A stretch of DNA of 64,000 nt from Alcaligenaceae bacterium (GTDB lineage Bacteria > Pseudomonadota > Gammaproteobacteria > Burkholderiales > Burkholderiaceae_B), in the NCBI GenBank assembly GCA_013416395.1, contig JACCEP010000002.1, forward strand, positions 558,001 to 622,000, written 5' to 3'. A program made the translations under genes and the position numbers. Shown here piece by piece: positions 27,271-34,355 of this stretch. Each line of letters opens with the position of its first letter. Position 1 is the stretch's first letter. The notes beneath the pieces are model-generated. The model had not been told where the DNA came from. It made no database searches and worked only from the letters and a program-made list of their open reading frames with translations.

Positions 27271-27984
27271 TTATACGCCCAGCAACGTGTTCAGGTCGTT
27301 TTGCCTGGCCGCCAGCTCGGAGGCAGCAAAGTGTTCAACGACCTGTCCATGCTCGATGACATAAAAGCGGTCGGCAAGTGGCGCGGCAAAGTGAAAGTTT
27401 TGCTCGACCATTAAGATGGTGTAGCCCTTTGCTTTTAATGTGGAAATCATGCGGGCCAGCGCCTGCACAATAACCGGCGCCAGCCCCTCGGATATTTCAT
27501 CGAGCAACAGCAAGTTGGCCCCAGTGCGCAGGATACGTGCGACGGCCAACATTTGCTGCTCGCCTCCTGAAAGACGCGTGCCGGGTGAGTGCCTGCGTTC
27601 TTCAAGATTGGGGAACATTTCATAAATTTCAGCCAGAGACATGCCGCCGCCAAGTGTGTCGCCCACGACAGGCGGCAACAGCAGGTTCTCTTCGCATGAC
27701 AGCCCGGCGAAAATACCGCGCTCTTCAGGGCAGTAACCAATGCCCAGTTGCGCAATGCGATAGGTAGGCAAATTAATGCATTCAGTGCCCTGAATGCGTA
27801 TCGACCCCTTGCGGTCACCCGTAAGCCCCAGAATGGCGCGTAGCGTGGTCGTGCGACCGGCACCGTTGCGGCCCAGCAGCGTGACAACCTCGCCTTTGGA
27901 AACTTCAAGGTTTATGCCATGCAGGACATGCGATTCGCCATACCAGGCATGCAGGTCTTTAATTTCGAGTGCGTTTGCGGTCAT
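27271..27984 (-). CDS. livF: Liv-type ABC transporter ATP-binding protein (LivF-like) with Walker A arginine
   Basis: This 237-residue ATPase subunit belongs to the second transporter. The nucleotide loop reads GRNGAGRT (38-45): the normally invariant Walker A lysine is R44. I checked the codon (CGC on the coding strand). Other elements are normal: CPEERGIFAGLSCEENLLL, signature LSGGEQQMLAVARIL, Walker B LLLLDEISEGLAP and an EQN switch. My recollection is that Arg occurs here in some annotated Burkholderiales LivF proteins, so it may be a conserved variant rather than a mutation. Its partner LivG keeps a normal lysine. The start overlaps the livG stop by one base (TAATG). Confidence 0.92.
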   Translation of the reverse strand: MTANALEIKDLHAWYGESHVLHGINLEVSKGEVVTLLGRNGAGRTTTLRAILGLTGDRKGSIRIQGTECINLPTYRIAQLGIGYCPEERGIFAGLSCEENLLLPPVVGDTLGGGMSLAEIYEMFPNLEERRHSPGTRLSGGEQQMLAVARILRTGANLLLLDEISEGLAPVIVQALARMISTLKAKGYTILMVEQNFHFAAPLADRFYVIEHGQVVEHFAASELAARQNDLNTLLGV

Positions 27985-28754
27985 TAGTGCGCCCCTTCAA
28001 GTTCGCCGCTGGTTGTGCCCATATAGGCCTCCATGACGTCGGGATTGCGTGACACTTCTTGGTACGACCCTTCTGCGAGAACTGAGCCTCTCGCTAGTAC
28101 AGTAATTTTGTCGGCGATCTGCGATATAACGTTCATATTATGTTCGACCATCAGGATGGTGCGGCCTTCACTTACCTTCTTGATAAGCTGTGTTACACGG
28201 CTGACATCCTCGTGACCCATGCCTTGGGTTGGTTCGTCCAGCAACATGAGTTCGGGTTCCATGGCCAGTGTGGTAGCGATTTCGAGCGCCCGTTTGCGGC
28301 CATAAGGCAGGTTTACCGTAAGTTCGTCGGCAAACCCATCCAGGTCTACCTGGTTGAGTAAATCGTGAGCGCGGTCATTCAGATCATTCAAGCTGCGGTC
28401 GCTGCGCCAGAATTGATATGACTTGCCCGTGGTTCGCTGCAGCCCGATGCGTACGTTTTCGAGAACGGAAAGCTGGGGAAATACCGCCGAAATCTGAAAC
28501 GAACGGATAATGCCACGTCGCGCGATATCGGAGGGTTTTGCGTGCGTTATTTCTTGGTCTGAAAAAAATATTTTTCCGGACGTTGGAGTCAGAAACTTGG
28601 TCAGCAGATTGAAGCACGTGGTCTTGCCTGCCCCGTTGGGACCGATGAGCGCATGGATATCTCCACGGCTGACCTGCAGGTTTACGTTATCGACCGCAAC
28701 AAAGCCGCGGAACTCCTTGGTCAGGTTTTTTGTTTCGAGAATATATGTGCTCAT
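27984..28754 (-). CDS. livG: Liv-type ABC transporter ATP-binding protein (LivG-like)
   Basis: This first gene of the second transporter operon encodes a 256-residue ATPase with Walker A GPNGAGKT (38-45), a LivG-type FQISAVFPQLSVLENVRIGL segment, signature LPYGRKRALEIA, Walker B LMLLDEPTQGMGHED and the H-loop EHNM. The position of the ATPase genes before the binding protein differs from the first operon. The 92-bp gap to nth should hold the promoter, though I could not pick out a convincing one. The start is the ATG at 28754; the C-terminus shares a base with livF. Confidence 0.94.
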   Translation of the reverse strand: MSTYILETKNLTKEFRGFVAVDNVNLQVSRGDIHALIGPNGAGKTTCFNLLTKFLTPTSGKIFFSDQEITHAKPSDIARRGIIRSFQISAVFPQLSVLENVRIGLQRTTGKSYQFWRSDRSLNDLNDRAHDLLNQVDLDGFADELTVNLPYGRKRALEIATTLAMEPELMLLDEPTQGMGHEDVSRVTQLIKKVSEGRTILMVEHNMNVISQIADKITVLARGSVLAEGSYQEVSRNPDVMEAYMGTTSGELEGAH

Positions 28755-28846
28755 GCCTACAACAATGTTTGATATTTTTGATCGGTTGATGGCAAGTATG
28801 CATGTTGGCGCTTTAAAACACTATCGGGGTTTCTCATAGGGAAGGG

Positions 28847-29491
28847 CTATCCCCAATTAGGCCCGGTTTTGTGCTTGTATTCGCATAAATCGGAAATACC
28901 GCATTGCGGGCACTTTGGCGTGCGCGCCACGCATATGTAGCGTCCATGCAGGATCAGCCAGTGATGGGCATCAAGCAAATATTCTTTAGGTATTGATTTT
29001 TCAAGCTTGCGCTCAACCTCAAGTACGGTTTTGCCTTTGGCGAGCCCGGTGCGGTTCGCAACCCGGAAGATATGGGTGTCAACGGCAATCGTGGGGTGGC
29101 CAAATGCTGTGTTCAACACCACGTTGGCGGTTTTTCGTCCGACCCCAGGCAAAGCCTCAAGGTCGGCGCGGTTGTCCGGCACCTGACTACCGTGGCGTTC
29201 GATAAGTATGTGACAGGTTTTAATAACGTTGGCGGCCTTGGTTTTGTACAGGCCTATGGTCTTGATGCACTCGGCCAGACGCGCTTCGCCGAGAGTACTC
29301 AGCCCCTCGGGTGTGCCATGCTGGGGGAAGAATCTGCGTGTTGCCAGATTGACGGATCTGTCGGTAGCCTGGGCTGAAAGAATGACGGCAATGAGCAGTT
29401 GAAACGTGCTGGCGTATTCGAGTTCAGTGGTTGGTTTGGGGTTGGCGGCCTTTAGTCGGGCGAAAATTTCTTTGCGTTTTTGTACATTCAT
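28847..29491 (-). CDS. nth: Endonuclease III (DNA glycosylase/AP lyase)
   Basis: Nth removes oxidised pyrimidines and cleaves AP sites in base excision repair. The 214 residues keep every landmark at standard numbering: helix-hairpin-helix [12 protein letters not shown] with catalytic K120, D138 in [11 protein letters not shown], and the [4Fe-4S] cysteines C187, C194, C197 and C203 ([17 protein letters not shown]). The start overlaps the stop of the RsxB-like ferredoxin gene by 4 bases, so it is coupled to it. This pairing recalls the enteric rsxABCDGE-nth operon. Confidence 0.97.
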   Translation of the reverse strand: MNVQKRKEIFARLKAANPKPTTELEYASTFQLLIAVILSAQATDRSVNLATRRFFPQHGTPEGLSTLGEARLAECIKTIGLYKTKAANVIKTCHILIERHGSQVPDNRADLEALPGVGRKTANVVLNTAFGHPTIAVDTHIFRVANRTGLAKGKTVLEVERKLEKSIPKEYLLDAHHWLILHGRYICVARTPKCPQCGISDLCEYKHKTGPNWG

Positions 29492-30114
29492 GTTGTTTGT
29501 CGGCGCGCGCGTGCCCGGGCCAGGGCATCGGCGATTGCCTTTTTGCGTGCTTCGGGGTCGCTGCTGGTGGCGACGGGGGCTTTGTTCGAAAGTGTTCTGG
29601 CCGCCAGACCAGAAGGTTCATGGTGAAGGCCCGAGAGCCGTTTTTGCCGCTGCAAGTGATGGGTGCGTGCGGCGTCGGCGCGTTCTTGCGTCCATGCGTA
29701 CGGAGCAGGCACCATGGTGATGCAATCGACGGGACAAGGTTCGACACACAGGTCGCACCCTGTGCAAAGCTCTGGCAGCACCGTGTGCATTTGTTTGTTG
29801 GCCCCGATAATGGCGTCGACGGGGCAGGCCTGTATACATAAAGTGCAGCCTATGCAGTGTGATTCATCGATGACGGCCAACTGGAGCGCCATATGCTCGC
29901 CGCAGGACGTATCCAGGGGTAGAGGAGCGGTGCTCAGGAGTGCCGCTAGTGCCTCTATGCCTTCTTGCCCACCCGGGGGGCAACGGTTAATGGGAGCCTG
30001 GCCCTGCGCGATCGCTTGGGCGTAGGGGCGGCAGCCGTCATACCCACATTTTGTGCATTGGGTTTGTGGAAGAATCGCATCGATGCGATCGGCAAGAGAC
30101 AGAGAAGTTGGCAT
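29488..30114 (-). CDS. rsxB: RsxB/RnfB-like iron-sulfur protein, orphan
   Basis: This electron-transfer protein resembles RnfB/RsxB. The 208 residues contain an N-terminal 4Fe-4S Fe-S module (C20, C23, C28, C45; [16 protein letters not shown]), two ferredoxin [4Fe-4S] motifs (C87-C90-C93-C97 and C117-C120-C123-C127), and a Lys/Arg/Ala-rich C-tail. Unlike canonical RnfB it lacks an N-terminal membrane helix, and no other rnf/rsx genes lie nearby. It is upstream of and coupled to nth. No Shine-Dalgarno sequence is visible, and the phaZ terminator ends only 10 bases before the ATG. The electron partner is unknown. Confidence 0.88.
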   Translation of the reverse strand: MPTSLSLADRIDAILPQTQCTKCGYDGCRPYAQAIAQGQAPINRCPPGGQEGIEALAALLSTAPLPLDTSCGEHMALQLAVIDESHCIGCTLCIQACPVDAIIGANKQMHTVLPELCTGCDLCVEPCPVDCITMVPAPYAWTQERADAARTHHLQRQKRLSGLHHEPSGLAARTLSNKAPVATSSDPEARKKAIADALARARARRQTT

Positions 30115-30124
30115 AAAAATAAAT

Positions 30125-30146
30125 CAGGGGCCCGCGTGGGCCCCTG
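30125..30146 (-). terminator. Intrinsic terminator of phaZ
   Basis: On the minus strand CAGGGGCCC (30146-30138) and GGGCCCCTG (30133-30125) form a perfect 9-bp stem with a four-base loop, followed by the T-rich ATTTATTTTT. It begins 11 bases after the phaZ stop and its T-run runs into the rsxB ATG. Confidence 0.9.
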
Positions 30147-30157
30147 AAAGGCTGGCT

Positions 30158-31384
30158 TTATGTTGCCTGGCGTATGAATTTGGCTATTTTAGGACAAATC
30201 GTTTCGCGCCAGCGTCGTCCCGAGAAAATGCCGTAATGACCGCAGCCCGGCGCGGTGTAGTGCATTTTGTTGCGTGCCGGAATGCTGCTGCACAGGTCAT
30301 GTGCAGCTTGGGTCTGACCTTCGCCCGAGATATCGTCTAGTTCGCCTTCAATGGTGAGCAGTGCCACCGAACTGATCGCCGACGGGTCAACCGTTTGACC
30401 GTCAATGACCCAGGTGCCCGTTGGCAGTTGGTGCTCCTGGAAAACGACTTTGATGGTGTCCAGGTAGAACTCGGCCGACATGTCGAGCACGGCATTGTAC
30501 TCATCGTAAAAGCGGCGATGCGCTTCGGCGTCAATGTCAGCGCCTTCGAGCAAGTGCACGTAAAAATCATAATGCGACTTAACGTGCTTGTCGGGGTTCA
30601 TGGCCATGAACCCGGCATGCTGCAAGAAGCCGGGGTATACGAGCCGCCCGGCACCTGGAAAGCGTGTAGGTACCCGCTCGATCAGGTTGTCTTCAAACCA
30701 TTCGTATGGCTTGGTGGTGGCCAGGCGGTTAACCTGCGTGGGCGAACGACGTGTGTCGATGGGGCCGCCCATCATGGTCATGCTGCGTGGCAGGTTAGGG
30801 TCGTTGTTCGAGGCCATGAGTGATATAGCTGCCAGTACCGGAACCGTAGGCTGGCAGACCGAGATCACGTGGGTTTCAGGGCCCAGATGCCGCAGGAAAT
30901 CTTGTACGTAGCGTACATAGTCATTAAGGCGGAAGGCTCCGTCAGAAACCGGTACCATTCGCGCGTCAACCCAATCGGTCACGTAGACGTCATGATTTGG
31001 CAACAGCGCACGTACGGTATCGCGCAGCAGCGTGGCGTGGTGGCCCGACATGGGAGCCACCAGCAGTACGCGGGGGTCTTGAGCGTGTGAGCCAGCGCCC
31101 AGTCTGCGGAAATGAAGCAGATTACAGAAAGGTTTGCGCAGCACAACGTGCTCGCCTACCGTGACGCGCTTGCCGTCGATTTCGGTATGGTTCAGATCCC
31201 ATGCGGGCTTCTCGTAGGTCTTGCCCATGCGGTGGATGAGCTCATACGTTGCCGCGATCTGGCGTGAAACCGGTGTATAGGCTAACGGGCTTGCGGGGTG
31301 AGAAAAAATCTGCGACCCAGTGTCGGTAAACGCCGCAAGTGGCGTAAGAAAAGACCGTTGAAGCTCATGCAAGTCGTACAACAT
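30158..31384 (-). CDS. phaZ: Intracellular polyhydroxybutyrate depolymerase
   Basis: PhaZ mobilises stored polyhydroxyalkanoate granules. The 408-residue protein matches the cysteine-nucleophile intracellular family (Ralstonia PhaZa1 type): the lipase-like box is VISVCQPTVP with C177 in place of serine, followed by the acidic GELDDISG and CGHYGIFSGRRW (catalytic Asp and His). There is no signal peptide. No phaC, phaA/B or phasin gene is in the window. A strong terminator follows, and about 250 bp of upstream non-coding DNA separate it from fdxA. The ribosome binding site is weak (AAGG about 14 bases before the ATG). Confidence 0.92.
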   Translation of the reverse strand: MLYDLHELQRSFLTPLAAFTDTGSQIFSHPASPLAYTPVSRQIAATYELIHRMGKTYEKPAWDLNHTEIDGKRVTVGEHVVLRKPFCNLLHFRRLGAGSHAQDPRVLLVAPMSGHHATLLRDTVRALLPNHDVYVTDWVDARMVPVSDGAFRLNDYVRYVQDFLRHLGPETHVISVCQPTVPVLAAISLMASNNDPNLPRSMTMMGGPIDTRRSPTQVNRLATTKPYEWFEDNLIERVPTRFPGAGRLVYPGFLQHAGFMAMNPDKHVKSHYDFYVHLLEGADIDAEAHRRFYDEYNAVLDMSAEFYLDTIKVVFQEHQLPTGTWVIDGQTVDPSAISSVALLTIEGELDDISGEGQTQAAHDLCSSIPARNKMHYTAPGCGHYGIFSGRRWRETICPKIAKFIRQAT

Positions 31385-31633
31385 AATATGTGATCGCCTT
31401 ATATCTGGTACTCGGAAGGTGCCTGTTTACTGTTGAAGGTTTTACTCAGCAGTAATCTGCATCAACGTTATGGCATAAGCTAATCACAATACGCGTTAAG
31501 ACGCCACTCGGGGTTTTTACCAGTGGTGGCTCTTTGTAAGCATAGTTTGCCGGAAAAAATGCCGTTTCTCCTAGGTGAGAGGCTATTTTCGGGTACACCC
31601 GTGTGTTGGGTTACAGCAACGTCATAACAAGAA
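31385..31633. other. Intergenic region phaZ/fdxA
   Basis: These 249 bp contain the phaZ promoter region and the fdxA 3' end. A loose inverted repeat (GCCACT near 31501, AGTGGTGGC near 31523) is visible, but no coding frame or clear -35/-10 pair that I trust. Confidence 0.4.
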
Positions 31634-31957
31634 TTAACGTTTGAGGTGTGGCAATTTGTCGGGTACGCCGTTCCAGTCGTCGGCATCAGGCAGTGGCGTC
31701 TTCGACCGGTTGATCATGCCGAACTCAGGAGAAAGCTCGGCATTGAGCGCAATAAAGTGCACCTGATCCTGCGGCACATCTTCTTCGGCAAAAATCGCAT
31801 TGGCTGGGCACTCTGGTACACAGACGGCGCAATCAATGCACTCGTCGGGGTCAATAACCAGGAAATTTTCGCCTTCGCGAAAGCAATCAACCGGGCATAC
31901 GTCGACACAATCGGTAAATTTACACTTAATACAGTTTTCGGTGACCACATGAGTCAT
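31634..31957 (-). CDS. fdxA: 7Fe ferredoxin FdxA
   Basis: This small cytosolic electron carrier has 107 residues with a [3Fe-4S]/[4Fe-4S] pair. Cysteines are C9, C12, C17, C21 and C25 in the first half ([19 protein letters not shown]), then C40, C43, C46 and C50 in [17 protein letters not shown]. The C-terminal extension with [13 protein letters not shown] is typical of proteobacterial FdxA. TTGGAG precedes the ATG, and a TAAAAT box lies about 40 bases upstream. It is divergent from pncB with 163 bp between. Redox partner not indicated. Confidence 0.95.
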   Translation of the reverse strand: MTHVVTENCIKCKFTDCVDVCPVDCFREGENFLVIDPDECIDCAVCVPECPANAIFAEEDVPQDQVHFIALNAELSPEFGMINRSKTPLPDADDWNGVPDKLPHLKR

Positions 31958-32120
31958 TTTTAAGCTCCAACATCAGACTTTTCCGATTTTAACCGTTATA
32001 TAAAGGAAAGCCCTGATTGACCTGTTGGCAGTGTTGGTTTTCGATTTGTAAGGTCTGCCATGCAGAGGGTTACCGTCCTGCATTGTGATATGGTAAGCGA
32101 AATTTTCTCGCAGAAACGCA

Positions 32121-33296
32121 ATGATAATTACCTCATTACTCGATACCGACCTGTACAAGTTCACGATGATGCAGGTAGTTCTGCACCAGTTTCCTGCTGC
32201 GCAGGTCGAGTACCGTTACAAGTGCCGAACGCCAAACATTAACCTGGCGCCTTACCTCGATGAAATCCGGCAAGAGGTGCATGCGCTGTGCCAATTGCGG
32301 TTTACCGAAGAAGAGCTTCAGTACATACGGGCACTTCGGTTTGTAAAAAGTGATTTTGTTGACTTTTTGGGGTTGTTTCATCTGCCCGAAAAATGCATAC
32401 ACATCGGGCCGGGCAGTCTCCCGGGCGAAATCGACATTACTGTCAAAGGGCCGTGGTTACACACCATTTTGTTCGAGATTCCGGTGCTTGCCATTGTCAA
32501 CGAAGTGTATTTTCGCAACGTATGTCGTGAGCCAGCCTGGGAAGAGGGCCGCTCGCGTTTGCAGAAAAAAATGGGGCTGGTCATTGATGACCCCGCCCTG
32601 GCTGATTTCAGGGTGGCCGAATACGGCACGCGCCGTCGCTTTTCAAAACAGTGGCACGAAGAGGTGGTTACCACCATGAAGGCGCAGATGGGGCCACATT
32701 TTGCCGGCACCAGCAACGTACTATTCGCCATGAAGCATGGGGTTACACCGCTAGGCACCATGGGCCACGAATACCTGCAGGCTTGCCAGGCATTGGGGCC
32801 GCGGCTTCGTGACTCACAGGTGTACGCGCTTGAAGTATGGGCCAAAGAGTACAGAGGTGACTTGGGCATTGCTTTGTCTGACGTCTACGGCATGGATGCT
32901 TTCCTGCGTGACTTTGACATGTATTTTTGCAAGCTGTTTGACGGCGCACGCCATGATTCGGGCGACCCTTTTGTATGGGGTGAGCGCCTGCTGGCGCATT
33001 ACGCCAATAATCGCGCTGATCCTCGCACCAAGACTTTAGTCTTTTCAGATGCGCTCACGATTCCACTTGCCATTGATCTGGCCAAGCGATTTGCCGGACG
33101 CTGCAAGGTTTCTTTCGGAATCGGAACCAATCTCACCAATGACCTTGGCCACGAGCCTCTGCAGATCGTCATGAAAATGGTTCGCTGCAATGGGCAGCCT
33201 GTTGCCAAAGTTTCGGACGCTCCCGAAAAAACGATGTGCGACGACCCCGCCTACCTGGCTTATCTGCGTCAAGTGTTTCAGTTGCCGCCGGCCTGA
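32121..33296 (+). CDS. pncB: Nicotinate phosphoribosyltransferase
   Basis: PncB converts nicotinate, PRPP and ATP to nicotinate mononucleotide in the NAD salvage (Preiss-Handler) pathway. The 391-residue protein has the family opening [13 protein letters not shown] (6-18), [12 protein letters not shown] (167-178), and [18 protein letters not shown] (204-221) with H215 as the likely phosphorylated histidine. [16 protein letters not shown] and the phosphate loop GIGTNLTND follow. Length is standard. The Shine-Dalgarno sequence is weak. A RidA-like gene follows after 57 bp. Confidence 0.96.
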   Translation: MIITSLLDTDLYKFTMMQVVLHQFPAAQVEYRYKCRTPNINLAPYLDEIRQEVHALCQLRFTEEELQYIRALRFVKSDFVDFLGLFHLPEKCIHIGPGSLPGEIDITVKGPWLHTILFEIPVLAIVNEVYFRNVCREPAWEEGRSRLQKKMGLVIDDPALADFRVAEYGTRRRFSKQWHEEVVTTMKAQMGPHFAGTSNVLFAMKHGVTPLGTMGHEYLQACQALGPRLRDSQVYALEVWAKEYRGDLGIALSDVYGMDAFLRDFDMYFCKLFDGARHDSGDPFVWGERLLAHYANNRADPRTKTLVFSDALTIPLAIDLAKRFAGRCKVSFGIGTNLTNDLGHEPLQIVMKMVRCNGQPVAKVSDAPEKTMCDDPAYLAYLRQVFQLPPA

Positions 33297-33353
33297 TACT
33301 TGCTGATGGGGGTGAACGCCGACCGGCAAGTTTAAAAATTTCTGGAGCGCACT

Positions 33354-33707
33354 ATGACGGAACTAGAACGCGTCAACGTCGAAAAACGGCTCTCGGATAT
33401 GGCCGTTTATAACGGCGTGGCATATCTTGCGGGGCAGGTGCCCGACGACCCGAGCCTGGATATTCAGGGCCAAACGAGACAGGTTTTAAGCAAAGTTGAC
33501 CAGCTTCTTGCCATGGCCGGCAGCGGTAAGGCGTGCATTTTGATGGTGCATATTTACCTTGCGAACATGAAAGAGTTCGAGGGTATGAATAAAGCCTGGG
33601 ATGCCTGGGTTGCGGTTGCCGACGCACCTCCGCGTGTCGCCATTGAAACAAGGCTGGCCAACCCCGATTACAAAATAGAGGTTGCCGTTACGGCGGCGGT
33701 GCCCTGA
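33354..33707 (+). CDS. RidA/YjgF-family protein
   Basis: This 117-residue member of the Rid superfamily belongs to a group whose best-known members hydrolyse reactive enamine/imine intermediates such as 2-aminoacrylate. The fold markers are present: YNGVAYLAGQVPDD (19-32), QTRQVLSKVDQLLAMAGS, and the C-terminal PPRVAIETRLANPDYKIEV with the carboxylate-binding arginine position at R94. It lacks the C-terminal EIEAIA of RidA proper, so it may belong to another subgroup (YoaB-like). It lies after pncB with 57 bp between and may be cotranscribed. Substrate unknown. Confidence 0.88.
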   Translation: MTELERVNVEKRLSDMAVYNGVAYLAGQVPDDPSLDIQGQTRQVLSKVDQLLAMAGSGKACILMVHIYLANMKEFEGMNKAWDAWVAVADAPPRVAIETRLANPDYKIEVAVTAAVP

Positions 33708-33755
33708 GTACCTGTGCTTTTTGCTCAAGGGCAGGCGCTGGGCACGGCTACAGCG

Positions 33756-34271
33756 TTACAGAAGCAGAGCCGCCAGGGTTCCACCTTGGGTGGCTGCAGC
33801 CTCCAGATCAGCTGGCTTTAGCGTTTTTGGGGCCAGTATTGCCTCGGGTGTCTGCGCGTTGGTGTTAACAATAAGCGGAGGGCAGGCGGCGGTGAGACGC
33901 CATCCGGTGCAAATGCGCTCGGCCTGGCGTAGCGCATTCTGGCCGTCTGAGCCTGCACTGATCATCAGGGCATAGGGGCGCCCGTTTAACTGATCAAGCA
34001 CAGGGTAGTAATTTCGGTCGAAAAACTCTTTCATGGCACCGCTGAGCGCCGCAAGGTTTTCCGGGGCACAGAACAAGTAGGCATCAGCACTTAAAAGATC
34101 ATGTGGCTGCGCGTCATCGGCGGCTTTCATTACAATACGGAAACGCTGGGTCGCCTGTAATGTTCGGGCAATATCAATAGCCCCTCGTTCAGCCGCCATG
34201 GCCAGTTGCTTTGCGGCGCCAGTACGTGAGTGCCAGACGACCAGCAGGGTTTTAATGTCAGGTGACGCCAT
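33756..34271 (-). CDS. Flavodoxin-fold NAD(P)H-dependent reductase
   Basis: This 171-residue flavodoxin-like protein carries the FMN phosphate loop near the N-terminus (VVWHSRTGAAKQLA, about 11-24) and a second FMN contact, CAPENLAALSGAMKEFFDR (about 68-86). It resembles the WrbA/flavodoxin-family oxidoreductases. The physiological substrate cannot be inferred. It is divergent from relA (84 bp apart) and converges on the RidA-like gene. A TATACT box about 40 bases upstream and GAAAGG before the start suggest its own promoter. Confidence 0.85.
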   Translation of the reverse strand: MASPDIKTLLVVWHSRTGAAKQLAMAAERGAIDIARTLQATQRFRIVMKAADDAQPHDLLSADAYLFCAPENLAALSGAMKEFFDRNYYPVLDQLNGRPYALMISAGSDGQNALRQAERICTGWRLTAACPPLIVNTNAQTPEAILAPKTLKPADLEAAATQGGTLAALLL

Positions 34272-34355
34272 ATGCCTTTCATAGTGGTTGTCTGCCAGAC
34301 CAGATAGTATAGGCTGAGCTTCAGCATTTATTTTTGCGCCAGGTTTTATACCAGT

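Noticed and set aside
18808-28754. The two ABC operons as a recent tandem or inverted duplication
   Set aside because: Gene orders differ, one has a fusion, and the binding proteins are dissimilar.
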